Source of the DNA: Acidobacteriota bacterium | GTDB lineage: Bacteria; Acidobacteriota; Terriglobia; Terriglobales; Acidobacteriaceae | NCBI GenBank assembly: GCA_021781795.1 | Contig: JAJXWA010000002.1 | Location: 62,001-126,000, forward strand | DNA: 64,000 nucleotides | Direction: 5' to 3' | In this document: positions 9,356-16,267 of the stretch, one piece after another | Position numbering within the stretch: position 1 is the first letter of the stretch | Layout of the letters: each line of letters begins with the position of its first letter | Position numbers and translations under genes: made by a program | Notes under the pieces: model-generated | Seen by the model: only the letters and a program-made list of their open reading frames with translations | Databases searched by the model: none | Told to the model about the DNA's origin: nothing

Positions 9356-10453
9356 ATGGACGCTATTCAGATTCCCGACAGCTCCCGCCGGTGGGATTGC
9401 CTCAGTCTCGGCGAAGTCATGCTTCGCCTCGACCCCGGTGAACTGCGCATCCACACCGCGCGCACCTTCCAGGTCTGGGAGGGTGGCGGCGAATACAACG
9501 TCGCCCGCGGCCTGCGCCGCTGCTTCGGTCTCCGAACCGCCATCGCCACCGCGCTGGCTGACAACGCAGTCGGCCGTCTCGTTGAGGACCTCATCCTGCA
9601 GGGCGGCGTCGATGCCTCTCTGCTGCACTGGGTGCCCTACGACGGCGTGGGCCGCACCGCCCGCAACGGGCTCAACTTCACCGAGCGCGGCTTTGGTCTG
9701 CGCGCTGCCGCCGGATGCAGCGACCGCGGCCACACCGCCATCAGCCTTGTTCAGTCCGGCGAATTCGACTGGGACTCCATCTTTGGCGCACAAAACGGCT
9801 CCCGCTGGTTCCACACCGGCGGCATCTTCGCCGCACTGTCTTCATCCACCGCTCAGGTCGCAGCCGAGGCCATGGATGCCGCGCGTCGCCATCAGACGCC
9901 CGTCTCCTTCGATCTCAACTACCGCGACTCCCTCTGGAAGAGCATCGGCGGCAAAGCCAAAGCGCAGGAAGTCAACCGTGAACTGGTCCGCAAAGTCGAC
10001 CTGCTCCTCGGCAACGAAGAAGACTTCTCCGCGATGCTCGGCGTCAAAATTCCTGGCGTCGGTGACGACTTCGCCGAGCTGCCCATCGCCGGTTACGAAC
10101 ACATGCTGCGCGAGGTCGCCGCGGCCTATCCCAACCTGAAGCTCATCGCCAGCACCCTGCGCACGGCACACACCGCGAGCCGCAACGCCTGGGGCGCCAT
10201 CGCACTCTACCAGGACAAAATCGTCCATTTTCCCCAGCTCGATATCGAGATCCTCGATCGCGTCGGCGGCGGCGACAGCTTCGCCTCCGGACTCATCTAT
10301 GGCCTGCTTGCCGGCAAGCCCATCGAGTGGGCCGTCCGGTGCGGCGTGGCGCACGGCGCGCTCGCCATGACAACGCCCGGCGACACCAGCATGGCTACTC
10401 TCTCTGAAGTCGAACGCGTTATCAAGGGTGGTTCCGCGCGCATCGCCCGTTAG
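9356..10453 (+). CDS. kdgK: PfkB-family 2-keto-3-deoxygluconate kinase
   Basis: A 365-residue ribokinase-fold sugar kinase, most probably phosphorylating KDG to KDPG. The N-terminal pattern LSLGEVMLRLDPGE and GGGEYNVARGLRR is the KDG-kinase version of PfkB signature 1. DRVGGGDSFASG is signature 2, with catalytic Asp307; the usual threonine of DTxGxGD is replaced by Arg-Val. The ATG at 9356 starts a chain that reaches the family core quickly; an alternative ATG at 9317 would add 13 residues, and neither has an ideal ribosome site. KDPG aldolase follows after 9 bases. The gene is divergent from the mannonate operon and supports KDG flux. Confidence 0.9.
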   Translation: MDAIQIPDSSRRWDCLSLGEVMLRLDPGELRIHTARTFQVWEGGGEYNVARGLRRCFGLRTAIATALADNAVGRLVEDLILQGGVDASLLHWVPYDGVGRTARNGLNFTERGFGLRAAAGCSDRGHTAISLVQSGEFDWDSIFGAQNGSRWFHTGGIFAALSSSTAQVAAEAMDAARRHQTPVSFDLNYRDSLWKSIGGKAKAQEVNRELVRKVDLLLGNEEDFSAMLGVKIPGVGDDFAELPIAGYEHMLREVAAAYPNLKLIASTLRTAHTASRNAWGAIALYQDKIVHFPQLDIEILDRVGGGDSFASGLIYGLLAGKPIEWAVRCGVAHGALAMTTPGDTSMATLSEVERVIKGGSARIAR

Positions 10454-10462
10454 GAAGGCTGC

Positions 10463-11122
10463 ATGAAAGAAACTACACGGCACGTCATTGAATCGGTAGG
10501 CCTCATCCCGGTCCTTCGCGCAAAATCTTCCTCACAGGCCCACGCCGTGGTGCAGGCAATGCTCGCCGGCGGCGTCAAAGTCGTTGAGGTCACGATGACT
10601 GTCCCCGGCGCCATCGAACTGCTCAGGGATCTCCGGCACGAATTTGGCTCAGAACTGCTGCTCGGCTCCGGCACCGTCACCACTGCCGAGGAAGCCGCAG
10701 CCACCATCGCTGCTGGCGCTGAATTCGTCGTCAGCCCCAGCCTGCACCTCGAAGTCATCCAGGTCACCAGAGACCACGGCAAGCTCTCCATCCCTGGAGC
10801 GCTCACGCCCACCGAAGTCATCACCGCCTGGCGAGCCGGCGCCGATTACGTCAAAATCTTCCCCTGCTCGGCCATGGGCGGGGCCAGCTACCTCAAGTCG
10901 CTCCTCGCTCCCTTTCCCGACCTGCAGCTCATTCCCACTGGCGGAGTCACGCTGCAGACCGCAGAAAGCTTTCTCAAGGCCGGCGCGCGCGCCCTTGGCG
11001 TAGGCAGCGATCTGGTCAACCTTCAGGCCATTGACAACGGCACCCCCGAGGTCATAACCCACACAGCGCGAGCCTATCTTGAAATCCTGCAAAAATTCCG
11101 CGCAGAGTCCGAATCTCGTTAG
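10463..11122 (+). CDS. eda: 2-dehydro-3-deoxy-6-phosphogluconate (KDPG) aldolase
   Basis: Cleaves KDPG to pyruvate and glyceraldehyde-3-phosphate. The 219-residue class I aldolase has Glu42 (VVEVTMT) and the Schiff-base lysine Lys131 (DYVKIFPCS), plus PTGGVTLQTA and the phosphate-binding GVGSDLV. The position after EVT that is Arg in the E. coli enzyme (EVTLRT) is Thr here (EVTMTV); some Gram-positive homologues also lack it, so activity is still likely. AGGAAGG precedes the ATG. It is directly behind KDG kinase. A sigma70-like promoter 30 bases downstream marks the end of this two-gene unit. Confidence 0.92.
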   Translation: MKETTRHVIESVGLIPVLRAKSSSQAHAVVQAMLAGGVKVVEVTMTVPGAIELLRDLRHEFGSELLLGSGTVTTAEEAAATIAAGAEFVVSPSLHLEVIQVTRDHGKLSIPGALTPTEVITAWRAGADYVKIFPCSAMGGASYLKSLLAPFPDLQLIPTGGVTLQTAESFLKAGARALGVGSDLVNLQAIDNGTPEVITHTARAYLEILQKFRAESESR

Positions 11123-11151
11123 ACACCGGTATCCCTTTCATCTTTTGTTAT

Positions 11152-11179
11152 TTGAGAGTGTTGCATGAACTTGTATACT
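11152..11179 (+). promoter_or_regulatory. Sigma70-type promoter for the SBP-SDR-FAH-aldehyde dehydrogenase set
   Basis: TTGAGA (11152-11157), a 16-base spacer and TATACT (11174-11179) lie in the 114-base gap after KDPG aldolase. This part of the window is AT-richer than its surroundings. Initiation near 11186 would leave a leader of about 50 bases before the GTG of the next gene. It would allow the downstream four genes to be expressed apart from kdgK-eda. Confidence 0.5.
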
Positions 11180-11236
11180 TCGGTTGTCCCTTAATCCAAG
11201 CTTCTGTCCATCATTCGGGATACACCCGGAGGAACG

Positions 11237-12466
11237 GTGACCACGCTCCGCATTGCACTCCGCAACTATGCGGACTTCGAAAGCGCTCTTCAAGAGGAAG
11301 CTCACCTCTTTGAAGCGTTGAATGCCGGAGTAAGGATCGAACTGGTTCCCCTCGGAATCAAAGAACTGCATCAGGAGGCCATTGCCGATCACGGCCTCGC
11401 CTCAGGACGCTTCGACCTTGCCTTGCTCGTTACGGATTGGCTTGCAGAGGGCGTATCCTCAGGATCCATCGAGGATCTTCAGCCGTGGCATCTTCGCCGC
11501 CCCATCCCGCAATGGCCGACAGGCTGGTCCCCTACTCTGGTCCGCCCGCTGCTCTTTGACAAAACCCTCTCAGCCCTGCCATGGCACGATGGCCCAGAGT
11601 GCCTCGTCTACCGCTCCGATCTCTTTTCCGATCCGAATCGCCGTTTAGCATTCCGCGCGCAATATAACCGCAATCTCACACCTCCGGCCACATGGGGGGA
11701 GTTTGAAGAGGTCGCACGTTTCTTCACCAATCCAGAATCGAATCTTTACGGTACAGCCTTTGCCGCGCTCCCCGACGGACACAACACCCTCTACGACTTC
11801 GTCTTGCAGATCTGGTCCCGAGACGGCGACCTGACAGACTATGAAGGCCGTCCGTTGCTGACCTCCGACGCAGCCGTGCAGGGACTCGAGTTTTACCGCA
11901 ATGCTGTCCGCAATCCCTCCATTTGCCATCCTCACTCCACGACACTCGACTCCACTCAGTCTGGTGACCTCTTCCTTGCCGGAGAGGTGGCGATGATGAC
12001 CAACTGGTTCGGCTTCGCAGCGCGCGCCGCACGCGTAGGCTCTCACCTGCGCGGAAAAATCGAGATCGCGCCGCTCCCGGTCCATCCCGGTTGCGATCCA
12101 GTCTCTCTATCCGTCTTTTGGGCGCTCGCCATGGGCGCAGGCTCACGTCAAAAAGCGCTTGCTTGGGACTTCCTGCGTTTCGTCACAGCCGCCGAGCAGG
12201 ACCTTCGTATCACAGAGCATGGAGCCGTCGGCGTTCGTCTCTCCACGTGGAGAAGCCCTGCCCTTCATGATGACATCCCCGCCTACGCCCAGTTGGAACG
12301 CATCTCCATGCGCGCGCGCACGCTGCCCTCATGCCGCTCCATGGCCGCCTTCGCGTCAATCGTTGACGGAGTCATCACACGTGCCCTGCACACAGTTGAC
12401 CCCACAGTCGCTATCCTTGAGGAAGCGCAGCAACAGGTTGATCGCGCTCAATTGAGGCTCGTGTGA
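11237..12466 (+). CDS. Solute-binding-protein-like protein without signal peptide
   Basis: A 409-residue protein with the features of family 1 extracellular (sugar-type) solute-binding proteins: a beta-strand/helix start (TLRIALRNYADFE), DLALLVTDWLAEG, PWHDGPECLVYRSDLF, and near the end WDFLRFVTAAEQD. The GTG start has GGAGG five bases upstream. An in-frame TAA at 11192-11194 rules out a longer N-terminus, so there is no signal peptide or lipobox and the protein should stay in the cytoplasm. No ABC permease or ATPase gene is nearby. Its stop overlaps the next start (GTGA), so it is translationally coupled to the SDR. Possible roles are a cytoplasmic ligand sensor or carrier; this is unproven. 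Confidence 0.75.
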   Translation: MTTLRIALRNYADFESALQEEAHLFEALNAGVRIELVPLGIKELHQEAIADHGLASGRFDLALLVTDWLAEGVSSGSIEDLQPWHLRRPIPQWPTGWSPTLVRPLLFDKTLSALPWHDGPECLVYRSDLFSDPNRRLAFRAQYNRNLTPPATWGEFEEVARFFTNPESNLYGTAFAALPDGHNTLYDFVLQIWSRDGDLTDYEGRPLLTSDAAVQGLEFYRNAVRNPSICHPHSTTLDSTQSGDLFLAGEVAMMTNWFGFAARAARVGSHLRGKIEIAPLPVHPGCDPVSLSVFWALAMGAGSRQKALAWDFLRFVTAAEQDLRITEHGAVGVRLSTWRSPALHDDIPAYAQLERISMRARTLPSCRSMAAFASIVDGVITRALHTVDPTVAILEEAQQQVDRAQLRLV

Positions 12467-13257
12467 AAAATTCCCAGAATTCGGATCCGATTGTTCAGCC
12501 GTTTCGTCTCGACGGTCTGCACGCACTTGTCACCGGCGCAGCCAGCGGCATCGGCGCCGCCACCGCTCGCGAGCTCGCATCCGCGGGCGCCCATGTTCTG
12601 GTTGCCGACATCAACGTCATCGCTGCCGAAGCATTTGCGGCGACGCTGCCCAATGCGCGCGCTCTCCATCTCGATGTCACCAGCCCCAACTCCATTGCAG
12701 CCGCTGTCGCGCGCCACACCCGGCTCGACATCCTCGTCAACAATGCCGGCATCGGCCACGTCGGTTCCATCGAAGCAACCGAACCCGAAGACTTCGACCG
12801 CCTTCTCGACGTGAATGTGCGCTCCGTCTATTTGGTCACTCGCGGCTTTCTTCCTTTGCTTCTTGCCGCGCAGGCCGAGACTGGTCGCACCGGCTGCATC
12901 GTCAACATCGCATCCGTCGCCGGCCTCGTCGGCATCAAACAGCGTTTCGCCTACTGCACCACCAAAGGCGCCGTCGTCGCCATGACCCGTCAGCTCGCCG
13001 TCGAATATCCCAAGACCCTGCGCGTCAATGCCGTCTGCCCCGGCACTGTGGAAACACCCTTTGTCGAGGGCTACCTCGAAAAATTTCACAAGCACAATAA
13101 GGAAGAGGTGCGTGCAGATCTGCGCGCGCGCCAGCCCATCGGCCGGCTCGGCCAGCCAGAAGAGATTGCCTCCATGGTGCGCTATCTCGCCTCCAGTGAA
13201 GCCGCATTCATCACCGGCTCGCTCTTCAACATCGACGGCGGCTGGACCGCAGCCTGA
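12463..13257 (+). CDS. Short-chain dehydrogenase, 2-keto-3-deoxy-L-fuconate/rhamnonate dehydrogenase-like
   Basis: A 264-residue classical SDR: TGAASGIGAATAREL nucleotide loop, ILVNNAGIGH, Ser of VNIASVAG, and YCTTKGAV with Tyr/Lys. The C-terminus has SLFNIDGGWTA. Directly downstream is an FAH-family hydrolase. In the non-phosphorylating L-fucose and L-rhamnose routes an SDR makes a 2,4-diketo-3-deoxy acid that an FAH enzyme cleaves, so this pair fits that chemistry. Its GTG start overlaps the stop of the preceding gene by four bases. The substrate assignment is context inference; a general sugar-acid SDR is the alternative. Confidence 0.83.
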   Translation: MKNSQNSDPIVQPFRLDGLHALVTGAASGIGAATARELASAGAHVLVADINVIAAEAFAATLPNARALHLDVTSPNSIAAAVARHTRLDILVNNAGIGHVGSIEATEPEDFDRLLDVNVRSVYLVTRGFLPLLLAAQAETGRTGCIVNIASVAGLVGIKQRFAYCTTKGAVVAMTRQLAVEYPKTLRVNAVCPGTVETPFVEGYLEKFHKHNKEEVRADLRARQPIGRLGQPEEIASMVRYLASSEAAFITGSLFNIDGGWTAA

Positions 13258-13302
13258 CTGCTCTCCAATTCGCTGCTCCTGATCCTCATCAAGGAATCCG
13301 TC

Positions 13303-14130
13303 ATGAAACTCGTCTCTTTCTCTACGCAAGACGCCGCCATCCGTCCCGGCGCTCTGCTCGCAGATGGCTCCGTGGCCGACCTCTCTGCCGCGGGCTTTGC
13401 AGACGCGCTCAGCGTCATCGCCGCCGGGCACAAGGAAGGCGGCAACTGCCCCGTCGTGCCTGCCGAACAGGTGCGTCTCCATGCGCCTATAGCCAATCCC
13501 CCGCGCGTCATCGCGATTGGGCTCAACTACCGCGATCACGCGAAAGAATCCGGCATGGCCATTCCCACCACGCCGGTCGTCTTCTTTAAGCAGACCACCG
13601 CCATCGTCGGCCCCGGAGACGCCATTGTGCTTCCGAAAAATTCCACCGAGCCCGACTACGAAGCGGAGTTCGCTTTCGTTATCGGCAAAGGCGGCTATCG
13701 CATTCCCGCCTCTGCCTGGCGCGAGCACGTCTACGGCTACACCATCGTCAACGACGTCAGCGCCCGCGATGTCCAGTTCGCCTCGTCGCAGTGGTCCATG
13801 AGCAAAAGCTTTCCCACCTTCTGCCCGCTCGGCCCAGCCATCGTCACCGCCGATGAAATCCCTGATCCGCACAACCTCGCCATTCGCCTCACCATCGATG
13901 GCGAAACCCTCCAGGACTCCAACACCCGCGAGCTTGTCTTTAACATCCCCGACCTTGTGGAATATCTCTCTTCCATCACGCCGTTGCTGCCCGGTGACAT
14001 CGTATCGACCGGCACGCCGCCTGGCGTCGGCCTCGGGCGCAACCCGAAGCGCTGGCTCAAACCCGGCGAAACCGTCACCATCACCATCCAGGGCCTCGGC
14101 TCGCTCAGTAACCCGGTCGTCGCGGAGTAA
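13303..14130 (+). CDS. FAH-family hydrolase, 2,4-diketo-3-deoxy-fuconate/rhamnonate hydrolase-like
   Basis: A 275-residue enzyme of the fumarylacetoacetase/acylpyruvase fold. VIAIGLNYRDHAKESG is the substrate loop. DYEAEFAFVIGKG carries the Glu metal ligands, and VNDVSARDVQF plus STGTPPGVGLG are the C-terminal signatures. It is expected to be an Mg-dependent cytoplasmic C-C bond hydrolase. It lies 45 bases after the SDR and 64 bases before the aldehyde dehydrogenase. Together these match the end of an L-fucose/L-rhamnose-type oxidative path that yields pyruvate and a hydroxy acid. No fuconate- or rhamnonate-type dehydratase is in the window unless mannonate dehydratase has a second role. Confidence 0.87.
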   Translation: MKLVSFSTQDAAIRPGALLADGSVADLSAAGFADALSVIAAGHKEGGNCPVVPAEQVRLHAPIANPPRVIAIGLNYRDHAKESGMAIPTTPVVFFKQTTAIVGPGDAIVLPKNSTEPDYEAEFAFVIGKGGYRIPASAWREHVYGYTIVNDVSARDVQFASSQWSMSKSFPTFCPLGPAIVTADEIPDPHNLAIRLTIDGETLQDSNTRELVFNIPDLVEYLSSITPLLPGDIVSTGTPPGVGLGRNPKRWLKPGETVTITIQGLGSLSNPVVAE

Positions 14131-14194
14131 ACTCGCCTCCAGAGCAACCCGGCTGGTGCGGTACCCGCACGGAAGCAAAGATGGAAAGGCAACG

Positions 14195-15781
14195 ATGGAA
14201 CTGACTGGACAATCCTTTCTCGGCGATCGTCGCGGCGCAATGCACGGCGCCAGCTTTCACGCGATCAACCCGCAAACAAGCGAGGCCCTTTCGCCTGCTT
14301 ATTTCTCTGCTTCGCCGTCCGAGGTCGATGCCGCCTGCCAGCTCGCCTCGCAGGCCTTCGCGTCCTTCTCGCAGTCCGCCGGCAAAGCACGCGCGGCATT
14401 TCTGCGCCGCGCCGCCGACGGCATCACCGCCCGCCAGCAGGAACTGGCCGAACGCGCCCATCTTGAAACGGCTCTGCCCATGCCGCGACTACTCGGCGAA
14501 GCCGCGCGCACAGCCAATCAGCTTCGCCTCTTTGCCTCCCTCGTGGAAGAAGGCTCATGGGTGCAGGCGCGCATTGATCCAGCGCTTCCCAACCGCCAGC
14601 CCATTCCCCGGCCTGACATCCGCTCCATGCTGCGCCCGCTCGGCCCCGTCGCCGTCTTCGGCGCCAGCAACTTCCCGCTCGCCTTCTCCGTCGCCGGCGG
14701 AGACACCGCCTCTGCTCTCGCCGCTGGCTGCCCTGTCGTCGTCAAGGCGCATTCCGCGCACCCCGGAACCAGCGAGATTGCTGCCGATATCCTCACCCAG
14801 GCTGCTGCCGCCGAAGGCCTCCACCCCGGCGTCTTTACCATGCTCTTTGATGCGGGCATCGACGCAGGCACGGCACTCGTCCGCCATCCACTCATCCGCG
14901 CCGTAGCATTCACCGGTTCGCTCCGCGGTGGACGCGCCCTCATGGACATGGCCGCCGCCCGCCCCGATCCCATCCCATGCTTCGCAGAGATGTCCAGCGG
15001 CAACCCCGTATTCATCCTGCCCGGCGCGCTCAAGTCCAACCCAGCAGAACTCGCCCAGGTCCTCTTCAACTCATTTACTCTCGGCGCAGGCCAGCAATGC
15101 ACCAAGCCCGGCATCGTACTCGTCGCCGGCGCGACTGGCGACCAGGCCTTCCTCGACGCGCTGCGCCCCATGGTGCAGGCCGCTGCGCCGTCCACACTCC
15201 TCACCGCAGACATCGCCCGCGCCTATACACGCGCCACCGACGCGCGCGCTCGTGAGATTCCCCTTGCCGCCAGTGCTCCAGCTCCTCAAGGCGCATCGCC
15301 CTGTCTCGCCCAAACTAAAATCTTCACCGTATGTCTCGATGAATTTCTCGCGAAACCGGAGCTCGCGCACGAGGTCTTCGGACCCAACACACTCCTCGTC
15401 CACTGCGATGAGCCCGGCGACTTCCTCCGCGCCGCCCACTCCCTTGAAGGCCACCTCACCGCTTCCGTCTTTGGAACCGATCAGGATCTTGTCGCCCATC
15501 GCGAGCTGATTCAATTGCTGGAGCAGAAGGCTGGACGCCTCATCTTCAACGGCGTCCCGACCGGTGTAGACGTAGGCCACGCCATGATTCATGGCGGCCC
15601 TTATCCTTCCACGTCGGACTCGCGCTTTACCTCGGTCGGCAGCCTGGCCATCTACCGCTTTGCGCGGCCTGTCTGCTTCCAGAACTGCCCGCAGGCGCTG
15701 CTTCCGCCGGAGTTGCAGGACGCAAATCCTCTCGGCATCGCGCGCCTCATCGATGGCAAGCCGGAGCGGCCCACCACCTGA
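14195..15781 (+). CDS. NAD(P)-dependent aldehyde dehydrogenase, ketoglutarate-semialdehyde type
   Basis: A 528-residue ALDH-superfamily enzyme. Pro-Asn-like VFGASNFPLAFS, catalytic Glu265 (AEMSSGN) and nucleophile Cys302 (AGQQCTKPG) are in place. The long N-terminus (LTGQSFLGDRRG) and the overall length match 2,5-dioxovalerate (alpha-ketoglutarate semialdehyde) dehydrogenases of non-phosphorylating pentose and sugar-acid pathways. I place the start at ATG 14195, preceded by GGAAAGGC; the open frame continues upstream only inside the FAH gene in another frame. It is the last gene of the rightward set. It could also oxidise lactaldehyde or glycolaldehyde released upstream in the path. Confidence 0.88.
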   Translation: MELTGQSFLGDRRGAMHGASFHAINPQTSEALSPAYFSASPSEVDAACQLASQAFASFSQSAGKARAAFLRRAADGITARQQELAERAHLETALPMPRLLGEAARTANQLRLFASLVEEGSWVQARIDPALPNRQPIPRPDIRSMLRPLGPVAVFGASNFPLAFSVAGGDTASALAAGCPVVVKAHSAHPGTSEIAADILTQAAAAEGLHPGVFTMLFDAGIDAGTALVRHPLIRAVAFTGSLRGGRALMDMAAARPDPIPCFAEMSSGNPVFILPGALKSNPAELAQVLFNSFTLGAGQQCTKPGIVLVAGATGDQAFLDALRPMVQAAAPSTLLTADIARAYTRATDARAREIPLAASAPAPQGASPCLAQTKIFTVCLDEFLAKPELAHEVFGPNTLLVHCDEPGDFLRAAHSLEGHLTASVFGTDQDLVAHRELIQLLEQKAGRLIFNGVPTGVDVGHAMIHGGPYPSTSDSRFTSVGSLAIYRFARPVCFQNCPQALLPPELQDANPLGIARLIDGKPERPTT

Positions 15782-15796
15782 GTTCCAGAATGCTCT

Positions 15797-16060
15797 CTAT
15801 TGGGGTGGCCGGTATCGAATCACTTCGCCGTCCAGCTTGTACTCCGCCGAGCAGCTATCCCCGCCGCAGATCATCGTCTCCCCGGCGCAGAGCTGCTTTC
15901 GCGTAATCAGCCCCATTGTGCCGCAGCGCGGGCACGACATCACAGCGACGAACGGGTTATCGGCCTTCCCCAGCTTCGTCTGATTCTCCAGAACAAAGAC
16001 GGTTCCGGGGTCCATCTTTTCGGGGATCCATTCTTCCAGAAACTGCAGGTCGGCTGACAT
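15797..16060 (-). CDS. Small zinc-ribbon protein of unknown function
   Basis: An 87-residue protein. Two cysteine pairs (SCPRCGTMGL and ICGGDSC) form a plausible treble-clef or zinc-ribbon site. The N-terminal third is acidic and helical (LQFLEEWIPEKMD). The chain ends KLDGEVIRYRPP. I chose ATG 16060 because GGAGG lies five bases upstream; four more residues would be added by an upstream ATG. It converges with the aldehyde dehydrogenase (15 bases) and lies 207 bases after the transglycosylase stop on the same strand. I do not recognise a named family. Confidence 0.62.
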   Translation of the reverse strand: MSADLQFLEEWIPEKMDPGTVFVLENQTKLGKADNPFVAVMSCPRCGTMGLITRKQLCAGETMICGGDSCSAEYKLDGEVIRYRPPQ

Positions 16061-16267
16061 CCTGGCCTCCATCGGCTGAGATGACGGAGCGGCGCCGCTG
16101 GTTCACGCCTTTCCGTTGTGCAACAACAGCAGGCTGCGAATGGTACCGCGGCACCCTACAAGCTGCCGCTTGCCTTCGAGTCTCTGCGTGCCTTATCCAA
16201 ACGTCAATCGCAATCCAGCCTCTGGGAGTATCAACCCGGATTCCTCGCGCGCGATGCGGTCGCCCAC

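Noticed and set aside
12448-14178. A 576-codon open frame antisense to the SDR and FAH genes
   Set aside because: It is Asp/Gly/Val-rich antisense of two well-supported genes and shows no domain. Such long antisense frames are expected at this GC content.
13853-14194. A longer aldehyde dehydrogenase start inside the FAH gene
   Set aside because: The extension is Ser/Pro/Arg-rich shadow of the FAH coding frame, while ATG 14195 has a ribosome site and the family N-terminus.
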